This document shows positions 23,078 to 31,168 of a DNA stretch of 33,750 bases, piece after piece. Where the stretch lies: assembly GCA_945828345.1 (NCBI GenBank), contig CALZRA010000012.1:1-33750 (forward strand). Reading direction: 5' to 3'. The stretch is from an uncultured Bacteroidales bacterium (GTDB lineage: Bacteria > Bacteroidota > Bacteroidia > Bacteroidales > Bacteroidaceae). The notes under the pieces are model-generated. The model had not been told where the DNA came from and ran no database searches. It was given only the letters and a program-made list of their open reading frames with translations. A program made the position numbers and the translations under genes. Position 1 is the stretch's first letter; each line of letters begins with the position of its first letter.

Positions 23078-23977
23078 TCATAGCGTAGGCGAAACGGTAT
23101 CTGCCGGATGAAGGTGGTCGGATGCTGGCAACGTGTCGGTTGGTAACACAGGCGATGTTGTTTGTGTGGTGTAGCCCGGCAAATGATGCAGGCTGTCGCC
23201 TTGTACCTTGTCTGCCCCGTCTGCCTTTGAGGCATCGAGCTGATTGCTGCCCAACCCCTTGAAGTCGGGCAAGCGTTCGCGTTCGCCCGACACGATGACT
23301 GGCATCCCGTTGTAGGCATACTGTTCGCGAAGCAGGATGATGTTGTCAGAATTCACCCGAATGCAACCCTCCGAGGCGCGGCGACCTATGCTGCGCGGGG
23401 CATTGGTGCCATGGATGCCGATGCCGGCAAAGCGTCCCGTGGCTATGCGCAGAAAGTAAGGGCCGTAGCAACCTTTCACTTCGCGCCCATCGCGTGTGCG
23501 GTGAATCCAGTCGGTACTCTCAAACATGCCGGAGATTCGGAAGCGGCCCTCTGGCGTACGGTAGTCGCCTTCCTCCTGCTTGTCACCCCGACGGATGCCG
23601 CAGGCTATGCCACAGGAAAAGAGCACGCTGTCATCGGGCGTGAGCACATACAGCCGCATCCGGGGCTTGCTTATATAGATATAGGTGTCGGTAAAACGGT
23701 AGTCGCGGGACAGGTCGGTCGAGTCGAGCCGCACGGTATCGGTCAAAGCCTCAACCTGCTCGCGTGGTGCATCGGGCACTTCGGTAATGGGCACGCTTTC
23801 GTCTAACAAGGGGTCGGAAGGCTCAGGCCGTGCTTCGCGCCTGCCGCATGAAAGCGACAGCAGGACGGTCAGCAGCAGGCAGCAGCCCACAGTGCATGGG
23901 ACTGCAACGGAGGTTTTACAGCGTGTCGAACTGGTTTTAAAGGTACGGAAAAGTCTGGGGAGAATGAAAGGTAACAT
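23078..23977 (-). CDS. L,D-transpeptidase (YkuD) lipoprotein
   Basis: The start at 23977 gives 299 aa; upstream in-frame codons run into the preceding DUF3109 gene and look like its antisense-quality filler. The N-terminus has a basic stretch, a hydrophobic core (CCLLLTVLLSLSC) and a candidate lipobox Cys44. The YkuD domain follows: TYIYISKPRMRLYVL, EGDYRTPEGRFRISGMF, and the catalytic box with H189 in GIGIHGTNAP and RASEGCIRVN with nucleophile C205 and R207. Such enzymes form 3-3 crosslinks or attach proteins to peptidoglycan in the periplasm. The last 60 residues are Pro/Thr/His-rich and probably disordered. It is the third gene after ung and the DUF3109 gene, 74 nt downstream. ATG at 24025 is an alternative start. 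Confidence 0.88.
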   Translation of the reverse strand: MLPFILPRLFRTFKTSSTRCKTSVAVPCTVGCCLLLTVLLSLSCGRREARPEPSDPLLDESVPITEVPDAPREQVEALTDTVRLDSTDLSRDYRFTDTYIYISKPRMRLYVLTPDDSVLFSCGIACGIRRGDKQEEGDYRTPEGRFRISGMFESTDWIHRTRDGREVKGCYGPYFLRIATGRFAGIGIHGTNAPRSIGRRASEGCIRVNSDNIILLREQYAYNGMPVIVSGERERLPDFKGLGSNQLDASKADGADKVQGDSLHHLPGYTTQTTSPVLPTDTLPASDHLHPADTVSPTL

Positions 23978-24051
23978 AATGAAGGTGCTGTGTCGGAGAA
24001 CCTCACATTCCCCGACCGACAGCATCAAACTATTCTTTAGGCGTTCATATT

Positions 24052-24630
24052 CTATTTTTCCTGAAGCTGCTCGGCAACCTGACACAGCTCCTCGTACCAG
24101 GCCTGGCCGAAGCGGCGGACCAAGGGCTCCTTCAGAAACTGGTAGATCTTCAGGTTCAGCTCCCGGCCTTTGCGCACCGCATCGCGGCATACGTCCCAAC
24201 GGTGGTACTGCAAGCCCGTGAGGCCTTGGGCGAAACGCTTTTCGCGGATGGGATAGAGGGCACAGGATATGGGCTTGCTCCAGCCGGTGCGGCCTTCGCG
24301 GCACGCCTTGTCGGAGGCACAGTAGCAGCAGCCGTCGGCTCCGTAGCAGGTGAAGACGCAGTCGCGGCCATGCACGATGCTGGTGACGAGGTCGCCTTCG
24401 GAGTCAACGTAGGCCACGCCCTGCTTGTCGATGAGATGTTGCGCCTCGGCACTGAGGTCGGGCCACACTTCATCGAGCACGTTTTCCATCTCGGCCACTT
24501 CTTCGGGCAGCAACGGTGCACCGCTGTCGCCTTCTACGCAACACGCTCCCCGACAGCTTTCGAGGTCGCAGCAGAAACATTCGGTCAGTATTTCGGAGGT
24601 GAGGATGACGTCGCCTACTTGGAGTATCAT
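24052..24630 (-). CDS. DUF3109 family cysteine-rich protein
   Basis: The product is 192 aa and typical of DUF3109 (PF11307), a family of small cytoplasmic Bacteroidota proteins. Cysteines are clustered in ECFCCDLESCRGACCVEGDSG (residues 17-37) and in DCVFTCYGADGCCYCASDKACR (about 90-111), followed by the conserved KPISCALYPIRE. The pattern resembles YkgJ-type zinc- or iron-chelating proteins, so metal or iron-sulphur binding is likely; function is unknown. It follows ung by 39 nt and precedes the L,D-transpeptidase, all in one direction, so co-transcription is plausible. No signal peptide is seen. Confidence 0.88.
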   Translation of the reverse strand: MILQVGDVILTSEILTECFCCDLESCRGACCVEGDSGAPLLPEEVAEMENVLDEVWPDLSAEAQHLIDKQGVAYVDSEGDLVTSIVHGRDCVFTCYGADGCCYCASDKACREGRTGWSKPISCALYPIREKRFAQGLTGLQYHRWDVCRDAVRKGRELNLKIYQFLKEPLVRRFGQAWYEELCQVAEQLQEK

Positions 24631-24669
24631 GGGAGAGTATGGGTTTATGAGGGGGTGAGAGGATAAGCT

Positions 24670-25332
24670 TTACCAGTTGATGGGCGTTTGGCCGTGGGCA
24701 ATGAGGTAGTCGTTGCAGCGGCTGAAGTGGTGGTTGCCAAAGAAGCCGTGGTAGGCTGAGAGGGGCGAAGGATGGGCCGAACTGAGCACGAGGTGGCGGT
24801 TGCGGTCGATGACGCGGCCCTTCTGCTGGGCCGAACTGCCCCAGAGGATGAACACGAGGTGGTCGCGGCGCGTGGCCAACGTGTCGATGACTGCATCGGT
24901 GAAGGTCTCCCAACCCTGCCGCTGGTGGGAAGCGGCCTGGTGTGCCCTCACGGTGAGCGTGGCATTGAGCAGCAGCACGCCCTGCTCGGCCCAACGCCTC
25001 AAGCTGCCGTTCTGGGGGAAGGGACGGCCCGTGTCGTCCTGTATTTCGCGGAAGATGTTGACGAGCGAAGGCGGCATCTTCACCCCTTCCTTGACCGAGA
25101 AGCAGAGGCCCTCGGCCTGTCCCGGACCGTGGTAGGGGTCCTGGCCGATGATCACCACCTTCACGCGCGGGAAGGGACAGAGGTTGAAGGCGTTGAAAAT
25201 TTCGGGCCCCGGCGGATAACAGGGTCCTTGGGCGTACTCGCTGCGCACAAAGTCGGTGAGGGCTTTGAAGTAGGGGGCGTCGAACTGGCTTTGGAGCAGC
25301 TCGGCCCACGAAGGCTCGATGTTCACTTTCAT
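24670..25332 (-). CDS. ung: uracil-DNA glycosylase, family 1
   Basis: The start at ATG 25332 gives 220 aa, the usual size; the frame continues upstream but through the promoter and terminator region. Family 1 motifs are all present: the catalytic water-activating motif VVIIGQDPYHGPGQAEGL with D65 and H68, the NIFREIQDD block, LLLNATLTVR, and the DNA-inserting loop SSAHPSPLSAYHGFFG with H187. The enzyme removes uracil from DNA to start base excision repair in the cytoplasm. The promoter lies so close (TAATTTTG ends 5 nt before the ATG) that the transcript may be leaderless. It probably heads an operon with the DUF3109 protein and the L,D-transpeptidase. Confidence 0.96.
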   Translation of the reverse strand: MKVNIEPSWAELLQSQFDAPYFKALTDFVRSEYAQGPCYPPGPEIFNAFNLCPFPRVKVVIIGQDPYHGPGQAEGLCFSVKEGVKMPPSLVNIFREIQDDTGRPFPQNGSLRRWAEQGVLLLNATLTVRAHQAASHQRQGWETFTDAVIDTLATRRDHLVFILWGSSAQQKGRVIDRNRHLVLSSAHPSPLSAYHGFFGNHHFSRCNDYLIAHGQTPINW

Positions 25333-25337
25333 GTGCG

Positions 25338-25368
25338 CAAAATTACGGCAAGCTCTCAGGCGGGCCAA
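25338..25368 (-). promoter_or_regulatory. promoter of ung, predicted leaderless start
   Basis: The minus strand shows TTG (25366-25368), a 20-bp spacer and TAATTTTG (25338-25345). Only five bases (CGCAC) separate the box from the ung ATG, so the usual transcription start would coincide with the first base or two of the start codon. Confidence 0.65.
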
Positions 25369-25458
25369 GCCCGACAAGGGGTTTTTGGAGACAAAGCACG
25401 AAAATGGGCCGCGCAGAGTGCCACGCCGCCCATGGCTACGGGACTGGGAAGCACGAAA

Positions 25459-25501
25459 AAATGCCATTTGGGCGGCCGGGGAGGCTGCTCAAATGGCATT
25501 T
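25459..25501 (-). terminator. terminator of ptpA
   Basis: A 20-bp stem (12 perfect pairs AAATGCCATTTG, then eight more with two G-U pairs) and a 5-nt loop begin 38 nt after the ptpA stop and run into TTTTTCGTG on the minus strand. It isolates ptpA from ung. Confidence 0.9.
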
Positions 25502-25539
25502 CCATACATGCTGGCTTGGAGTCAAAGACTGCGCGCTGC

Positions 25540-27708
25540 TTAGCGCAGATAGTCGTCGAAATAGCGCGTGATGCGTTCGTGGAGGTGTACCATGTCCTGA
25601 CCCATCATGTTGTGGCCCTCACCGGGATAGACGAAGTAGTCGGGCTGGGTGCCGGCATCCTCACAGGCGCGGAGGAAGGAGAGGCTGTGCTGGAGCACGC
25701 AGGTGGGGTCGTTGTAGCCCACGATAATCTGCAAGCGGCCCTTCAGGTTCTTGGCCTTGGGGAGCAGGCTGCTGCTCGCGTAGCCTTCGGGATTCTCCTC
25801 GGGTGTGTCCATGTAGCGTTCGCCGTACATGACCTCATAGTACTTCCAGTCAATCACCGGGCCGCCGGCCACGCCGACCTTGAACACGTCGGGATAGCTG
25901 CACATGAGGTTGGTGGTCATGAATCCGCCGAACGACCAGCCGTGTACGCCGAGGCGGTCGCCGTCGACGTAGGGCAGGCTCTTGAGGAACTTCACGCCTT
26001 CGAGCTGGTCTGCCATCTCGTTGTCGCCGAGGTGGCGGTGGGTCACGCTCTCGAACTCAAAGCCACGGTTCTCGGAGCCGCGGTTGTCGAGCACGAAGAG
26101 CAGGTAGCCACGCTGCGCCATGTAGACCTCCCACGGACGGGCCAGATAGTTCCACGACTCATCGACATTGTGGGCATGGGGGCCGCCATAGACGTAGACC
26201 ACGGCGGGATACTTCTTCTGCGGGTCGAAGCCCACAGGCTTCACCAGGCGGTAGTAGAGGTTTGTCTGGCCGTCGGCAGCCTTGATGGTACCGCTCTCGA
26301 CGGGCGGCAGGCCATTGGCGGCATAGGGGCTCTGGGCCGTGTGGAGCTGGAGCTGCATGGGCTTCGCAGTGGCCACGAGGTCTACGGAACGATAGGTGTC
26401 GGGGGCTGACCAGCGGTCAAGCAGGAAGGCGCCGCTCTCGCTCAGCTGGGCACGATGCACGCCCCGGCCGTTGTCGAGGAGGGTGCGCTTGCCGTTCTCC
26501 ACGCTGACGCTGTAGTGGTTGTAACGAATGGGCGAGGCCTCGTTGCTCCGGATGATGACGCTCTTGGTCTTGGTGTTGAAGCCGACGAAATCGAGCACTT
26601 CGAACTCGCCCTTGGTCAGCTGGCGGAGTTCGCGGCCTGTCGTGTCGAAGAGGTAAAGGTGGTTGTAGCCGTCGCGGCGGGACTGGTAGATGAACTTGGT
26701 ATCGTCCCAGGGGAGGAAGGTGATGGGGTTCATCGGCTCGACGTAGCGGCTGTTGGTCTCGGTGTAGAGCACTGCCTTGCGCTGTCCCGTAGCGGCATCG
26801 TAGGCCACGAGTTCGGCCTTGTCCTGCGTGCGCGGCAACTCAATCATGTAGACGGTGCGCTCATCGGGACTCCAGGCGATGTTGGTGAAATAGCGGTCGG
26901 TGGGGTCACCTGCCTGGAGGTAGACGGTCTGCTGCGTGGCGGGGTTGTAGATGCCCACGGTGACCTTGTGGCTCGTCATGCCGGCCATGGGGTACTTCTC
27001 GGGGGCGAGCTGGGCCACACGGTGGGCGATGTCAACGAGGGGAAAGTCGGTCACCATGGTCTGGTCCATGCGGTAGAAGGCGAGCAGGCTGCCCTTGGGA
27101 CTCCAGAAGAGGCCCTCGTAGATGCCAAATTCATCGCGGTGAACACTCATGCCGTACTGGAGCTCACGGCTGCCGTCGGTGGTGACCTGTTGGGTCTGTC
27201 CGTCCGCCCGGGTCACGTAGAGGTTCCAGTCCTTCACGTAGGCGGTCTGGCGGCTTTGCGGTTCAAATTTGCTGGCCTGGGTCTGTTGGGCCAGGGGTTG
27301 CTGCCACACCACCTGCTTGGCTTTCCAGTCGTAGAGAAAACGGACTTTGGAGGTGGAAAGGAGACAACTGGTTTCCTTGCCCGAAAGGAAACGGTGGGAC
27401 ATGAGGCTGTACACCTTCCCCCACTTGGCTGTGTCGATAGCGGCATTGACCTCATCGAGAGTGAAGAGGACCTCGGGCTTTTTCACCTTCTTTCCTTTCT
27501 CATCGGCCAGGGTCCTTATCTGCTCCACGTCGGCTTCGAGCAGACGGTCGCCCCAGAAGGAGGTATAGAGATTCTTGGGTTGCAGCTGCCAATAGCTGGA
27601 GCCGCCCCACATCAGTTCGTCGAGGGAGTATTGCTTCGTTTGCTGTGCCATTGCGGGGAAAGCGAGCAGCAGTGCCACGACTGCGCTCCACAGTTTGTTC
27701 AGTTTCAT
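25540..27708 (-). CDS. ptpA: prolyl tripeptidyl peptidase / DPP IV family serine peptidase (S9B)
   Basis: The product is 722 aa; Porphyromonas gingivalis PtpA is 732 aa. A signal peptide (LWSAVVALLLAFPAMAQ) is followed by a beta-propeller domain (about 40-480), including GLFWSPKGSLLAFYRMDQ, a typical S9B repeat. The alpha/beta hydrolase domain has the catalytic triad S592 in HGWSFGGFMTTNLM, D667 in VGYNDPTCVLQHS and H699 in GEGHNMMGQD. The stretch GVAGGPVIDWKYYEVMYGER closely follows PtpA, which releases Xaa-Xaa-Pro tripeptides; DPP IV specificity is the alternative. It acts in the periplasm or on the surface to process peptides used as carbon and nitrogen source. It lies 29 nt after the rlmL-like gene, perhaps in one transcript, and ends in a strong terminator. 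Confidence 0.92.
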   Translation of the reverse strand: MKLNKLWSAVVALLLAFPAMAQQTKQYSLDELMWGGSSYWQLQPKNLYTSFWGDRLLEADVEQIRTLADEKGKKVKKPEVLFTLDEVNAAIDTAKWGKVYSLMSHRFLSGKETSCLLSTSKVRFLYDWKAKQVVWQQPLAQQTQASKFEPQSRQTAYVKDWNLYVTRADGQTQQVTTDGSRELQYGMSVHRDEFGIYEGLFWSPKGSLLAFYRMDQTMVTDFPLVDIAHRVAQLAPEKYPMAGMTSHKVTVGIYNPATQQTVYLQAGDPTDRYFTNIAWSPDERTVYMIELPRTQDKAELVAYDAATGQRKAVLYTETNSRYVEPMNPITFLPWDDTKFIYQSRRDGYNHLYLFDTTGRELRQLTKGEFEVLDFVGFNTKTKSVIIRSNEASPIRYNHYSVSVENGKRTLLDNGRGVHRAQLSESGAFLLDRWSAPDTYRSVDLVATAKPMQLQLHTAQSPYAANGLPPVESGTIKAADGQTNLYYRLVKPVGFDPQKKYPAVVYVYGGPHAHNVDESWNYLARPWEVYMAQRGYLLFVLDNRGSENRGFEFESVTHRHLGDNEMADQLEGVKFLKSLPYVDGDRLGVHGWSFGGFMTTNLMCSYPDVFKVGVAGGPVIDWKYYEVMYGERYMDTPEENPEGYASSSLLPKAKNLKGRLQIIVGYNDPTCVLQHSLSFLRACEDAGTQPDYFVYPGEGHNMMGQDMVHLHERITRYFDDYLR

Positions 27709-27737
27709 TATGCTTGCTTTAAGGTGTGATTCGTTTG

Positions 27738-29273
27738 CTACTCACTGTCGCGGCGGGGACGGCGCGGCCCTCCCTTGCGGAAGCCGTCGCGCTTGTAGCC
27801 TTCCTTCTTCATGCCGCCGCGGCTGCCGCCCCGGCGGTCATCGCCATCGCGGCGCGGTCCTCCCTTGCGCGGTGCTCCACCCGGGCGGCCTTCACTCCGC
27901 TTGCCGGCAGGGCGGGGCGTGCGGGGCGCGAAGCGGCTGTCCTGAAACTCGCGGTGCTTGCGGCGCAGCAAGAGGTACTCGGGGTCAAGGTCGTCGTCGG
28001 TCTCATAGGGCATACGCGGCTCTTCCTCGTTGGTGATGCGCTGCTTGAACTCATCGCGGCGGGCACGGAAGCGGGTGCGGTCGCTCATCAGGCGGCGCTC
28101 CTCGTCGGTCTTGACTTCGCCGCCTTCGGCGCGGTACTGGCCGAGCTTGCCTTCGAAGAGCTGGTACTTGCGGAAGTCGCAGTCAATCTTTCCGTTGAAG
28201 ATCTGTACCTTGAGGCTGGCCCGCAGGCCGATGTTCTCGAAGAGTTCTTCCTTCGAAGAGATAATCCAGGCCTCGCCTCCCGAGAACTCGTGCTTCAGGC
28301 TCTTGCCAATAGTTTGGTAAAGGCTGATGAGGTCGGGCGGGGTGAGTCGTTCGCCGTAGGGCGGATTGGTCACCAGTATGGCGGGCTGCTCGGGGCGCGT
28401 GAACTTACGGAAGTCCTGCTGCTGCACCTGCACGATGCTGTCGACACCGGCACTGCGCACATTCTTCATGGCAGCCTCGACGGCGTGGTAGTTGAGGTCG
28501 TAGCCGTAGATGCGGTGGCTGAACTCGCGTTCCTGCGAGTCGTCGTCGTAGATCTGTTGGAGCAGTTCTGCGTCGAAGTCCTTCCAGCGCTCGAAGCCAA
28601 ACTCCTTGCGGAACACACCGGGATAGATGTTGCGGGCCATGAGGGCGGCCTCGACCAGGAAGGTGCCCGAGCCGCAGAAGGGGTCGATGAAGTCGCAGTC
28701 GGCCTTCCAGCCTGTCAGCTTGATGAGTCCGGCTGCCAGCACCTCATTGATAGGAGCCTCGACCGTGGCCACGCGATAGCCGCGCAGGTGGAGGCTTTCG
28801 CCCGAACTGTCGAGCGAGAGCGTACAGTCTTCGTCGGCTATGTGGATGTTGAGCTTGACGTCGGGATTGGTGATGCGGATGTTGGGCCGCTCGCCGGTCT
28901 GGTCGCGGAAGTAGTCGACAATGGCATCCTTCACCTTGTAGGCTACAAACTTAGAGTGGCGGAACTCGGAGGAGAAGATGACGGAGTCAACGGCAAAGGT
29001 GTTGGTCACATCGAGATACTGGTTCCAATCGACGCTGCGCACGGCCTGGTAGACGGCATCGGCATCCTGGGCCTGGAAGTGCTTGATGGGTTTGAGAATG
29101 CGCACAGCCGTACGCAGACAGAAATTGGCCCGGTACATCATGGCCTTGTCGCCGCTGAACGACACCATGCGGTGGCCTATCTGCACATTGTTGGCACCCA
29201 GCTCGGTCAGTTCCTGGGCCAATACCTCTTCCAAGCCTTGGAAGGTCTTGGCAATAAGTTCAAATTCTTGCAT
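27738..29273 (-). CDS. rlmL: THUMP-domain rRNA N2-guanine methyltransferase (RlmL N-terminal-like) with basic RG-rich tail
   Basis: The product is 511 aa. The THUMP RNA-binding domain lies at about 50-160. The SAM-dependent methyltransferase domain carries DCDFIDPFCGSGTFLVEAA (193-210) and the catalytic VTNPPYGERL (NPPY 303-306). This is the layout of YcbY/RlmL-type enzymes that make m2G2445 in 23S rRNA; the second RlmK domain of E. coli is absent, as usual outside gammaproteobacteria. From about residue 400 the protein is charged and disordered, ending in many R-G-G, K-R and P-R combinations (GGAPRKGG, RRGGSRGGMKK, RKGGPRRPRR), a probable RNA-binding tail. It follows yqeY by 54 nt and precedes ptpA by 29 nt. 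Family call is strong, exact target inferred. Confidence 0.88.
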   Translation of the reverse strand: MQEFELIAKTFQGLEEVLAQELTELGANNVQIGHRMVSFSGDKAMMYRANFCLRTAVRILKPIKHFQAQDADAVYQAVRSVDWNQYLDVTNTFAVDSVIFSSEFRHSKFVAYKVKDAIVDYFRDQTGERPNIRITNPDVKLNIHIADEDCTLSLDSSGESLHLRGYRVATVEAPINEVLAAGLIKLTGWKADCDFIDPFCGSGTFLVEAALMARNIYPGVFRKEFGFERWKDFDAELLQQIYDDDSQEREFSHRIYGYDLNYHAVEAAMKNVRSAGVDSIVQVQQQDFRKFTRPEQPAILVTNPPYGERLTPPDLISLYQTIGKSLKHEFSGGEAWIISSKEELFENIGLRASLKVQIFNGKIDCDFRKYQLFEGKLGQYRAEGGEVKTDEERRLMSDRTRFRARRDEFKQRITNEEEPRMPYETDDDLDPEYLLLRRKHREFQDSRFAPRTPRPAGKRSEGRPGGAPRKGGPRRDGDDRRGGSRGGMKKEGYKRDGFRKGGPRRPRRDSE

Positions 29274-29327
29274 TTCGCTCTGAATGGTCTGTTGGTGGAG
29301 TGTAGGGAGGTGAATGGCGGGACGAAA

Positions 29328-29777
29328 TTACGCCAAGAGTTGCTTCACAAGGGCAGAAATGGCCTTGCCGTCAGCGCGTCCGGCCAGCTTCTTGGTGGCC
29401 ACGCCCATCACCCGGCCCATATCCTTGGGCGAGGCTGCTCCTGTCTCGGCGATAATGGCTTTTACCTCCGCTTCGAGCTCTTCGGGGCTGAGTGCCTTGG
29501 GGAGATATTCCTCCACCACCTGGGCCTGGGCTGCTTCCTCCTCGGCAAGGTCGGGGCGGCCCTGTTCGGTGTAGAGTGCGGCGGTGTCGCGTCCCTGCTT
29601 GGCCAGCTTGGCCAGAATTTTCAGGGCGGCGGCATCTTCGAGTGTGTCGTTGGCACCGGGGGCTGTCTTGGCTTCAATAAAATATTTCTTGATGTTGCGC
29701 AGCGCCTGCAGGCGGACTTTGTCCTTGGCCTTCATGGCTGCCACAATGTCTTTGCTCACTTGTTCAAAGAGTGTCAT
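29328..29777 (-). CDS. yqeY: GatB/YqeY domain protein
   Basis: The product is 149 aa and fits the stand-alone YqeY family. It starts MTLFEQVSKDIVAAMKAKDK and has the conserved RLQALRNIKKYFIEAK. The centre is QAQVVEEYLPKALSPEELEA, and the end is the GatB-tail domain MGRVMGVATKKLAGRADGK. The domain matches the tRNA-binding tail of the GatB amidotransferase subunit. Function of the free form is not firmly known; a tRNA- or translation-related role is assumed. It begins 12 nt after the second ftsZ gene, and ftsA-ftsZ-yqeY is a recurrent order in Bacteroidales, so it marks the end of the division cluster. Confidence 0.92.
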   Translation of the reverse strand: MTLFEQVSKDIVAAMKAKDKVRLQALRNIKKYFIEAKTAPGANDTLEDAAALKILAKLAKQGRDTAALYTEQGRPDLAEEEAAQAQVVEEYLPKALSPEELEAEVKAIIAETGAASPKDMGRVMGVATKKLAGRADGKAISALVKQLLA

Positions 29778-29789
29778 CTTGTGCTTATG

Positions 29790-31079
29790 TTAAGGGTTAT
29801 GGTCGTTGTCAAACACGATGGTCGTGGGTTTGGATTCGTCCGGCGCTTCGGACCGGGAGGCTGCCGTCCTGTTGCGGAGTGTCCCGGCCAGGCTTCGGAT
29901 TTCCTGCAAGTAGGCTCCGGTGCGCAAGCAGGTGGGCACGGCATCGACGCGTTCCTGCACTTCGGGGTTGTCCAGGTCGTCGGCACTGTAGAGGTAGACG
30001 TGGGGACGCGTGCGGGTCCTGTGGGGTGTCGAGGCGTAATAGCGGTTGCGGCGGGCATCCTGTTCGGGCGTGCTCTGGTATTCCGGCTCCGGCTGCCGGG
30101 AGCGCGTCTTCTTGGCATAGAGGCGGAAGCCCGAAGCGAGGATAGTCACCTTGACCTTGGCTCCCAACGAGGCATCCTGGGCCAGTCCCCACTTGGTGCG
30201 GATGTCGGCACCGAAGCGTTCCATGAAGGCTGTCATTTCGTTCATCTCGGCCATGGTCAGCTCGCTGCCCGCCTCAGTGCTCATGGTCAGCGCAATGAGA
30301 ATGCGGTCGGCACTGTACACGTCGTTGTTATTGAGCAAGGGGGAATGGAGGGCCTCGTCGATGGCACGGGTCACGCGGTTTTCGCCTTCGGCAAAGCCTG
30401 TTGACATCACGGCCACGCCTCCTTCAGACAAGACCGTACGCACGTCTTCGAAGTCCAGGTTCACGCGCCCGTGCATCGAAATGATTTCGGTGATGGAGCT
30501 GACCGCGGTCGAGAGGGTCTTGTCGGCCCGCTTGAAGGCTTCGATAACGGACTGCTCGGGATATATCTCCAAGAGCCGCTGGTTGTTGATGACTAACAGG
30601 GCATCGACTTCCTTGGCCAGGGCGTCGAGTCCGTCGAGGGCCTTGTCAATCTGGCGTTCGCGCTCGAAGAGGAAGGGTATGGTCACGATACCTACCGTGA
30701 GGATTCCCTTCTTGCGGGCTTCGCGGGCGATGATGGGCGAAGCTCCCGTGCCTGTTCCGCCGCCCATGCCGGCAGTGATGAACACCATGTGGGTCTCCTC
30801 GTCGAGTGCCTCACATATCTTCTGGACATTCTCCTCGGCCAACTTCCGTCCGCGCTCGGGCACGCCTCCTGCACCCAAGCCCGGACCCAGCTGCAGGCGG
30901 TCGGGCACGACCGAATCGGCCAGGGCCTTCTGGTCGGTGTTCACTACCAAGTAGCGCACGTCGGGTATCTGGTCCCTGTACATCTGGCCCACGGCATTGC
31001 CGCCACCGCCTCCCACGCCGATGACCTTGATCAGTTTCGGCGTGGCTTCGAATGCTAATTCTATCAACTCGTCAGACAT
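29790..31079 (-). CDS. ftsZ: second FtsZ paralogue (FtsZ2), 429 aa
   Basis: This is a full FtsZ. The GTPase core has GVGGGGGNAVGQMYRD (21-36), the tubulin signature FITAGMGGGTGTGAS (100-114) and the T7 synergy loop NLDFEDV with N207, D209 and D212, so GTP binding and hydrolysis look intact. Compared with the upstream ftsZ it is clearly diverged along the whole length, with more changes beyond residue 315. The linker is Arg/Tyr/Pro-rich rather than acidic. The following VYLYSADDLDNPEVQERVDA matches the other paralogue's FFLFGLDDLDNEEIISMVEL, and the last residues are TTIVFDNDHNP instead of GSVISF. It starts 89 nt after the other ftsZ and 12 nt before yqeY. It may copolymerise with, or modulate, the main ring. 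Most bacteria have one ftsZ, so this tandem pair is notable. Confidence 0.95.
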   Translation of the reverse strand: MSDELIELAFEATPKLIKVIGVGGGGGNAVGQMYRDQIPDVRYLVVNTDQKALADSVVPDRLQLGPGLGAGGVPERGRKLAEENVQKICEALDEETHMVFITAGMGGGTGTGASPIIAREARKKGILTVGIVTIPFLFERERQIDKALDGLDALAKEVDALLVINNQRLLEIYPEQSVIEAFKRADKTLSTAVSSITEIISMHGRVNLDFEDVRTVLSEGGVAVMSTGFAEGENRVTRAIDEALHSPLLNNNDVYSADRILIALTMSTEAGSELTMAEMNEMTAFMERFGADIRTKWGLAQDASLGAKVKVTILASGFRLYAKKTRSRQPEPEYQSTPEQDARRNRYYASTPHRTRTRPHVYLYSADDLDNPEVQERVDAVPTCLRTGAYLQEIRSLAGTLRNRTAASRSEAPDESKPTTIVFDNDHNP

Positions 31080-31168
31080 GTGGGTTGGAGGGTATAGGGG
31101 GTGAGGATGCTACTATATATATAAAGGAGGGGGGCCGGCGCAGTCCCGTTTCGGGGGAGGAGCGGTGA

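Noticed and set aside
22835..23083. Plus-strand frame with a GLGFPKS heptapeptide repeat
   Set aside because: The repetition follows from the 21-bp DNA repeat unit; there is no promoter, signal peptide or convincing N-terminus. Kept only as part of the repeat finding.
23978..24304. N-terminal extension of the L,D-transpeptidase
   Set aside because: It overlaps the DUF3109 coding sequence, is Arg/Pro-rich out-of-frame sequence, and would bury the lipoprotein signal.
24772..26409. 545-codon open frame on the plus strand
   Set aside because: Antisense to ung and ptpA, both of which have complete catalytic motifs; no recognisable domain.
27726..30404. 892-codon open frame on the plus strand
   Set aside because: It lies antisense to rlmL, yqeY and part of ftsZ2, which have clear domains. 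The composition is that of a GC-rich antisense frame and no protein motif is seen.
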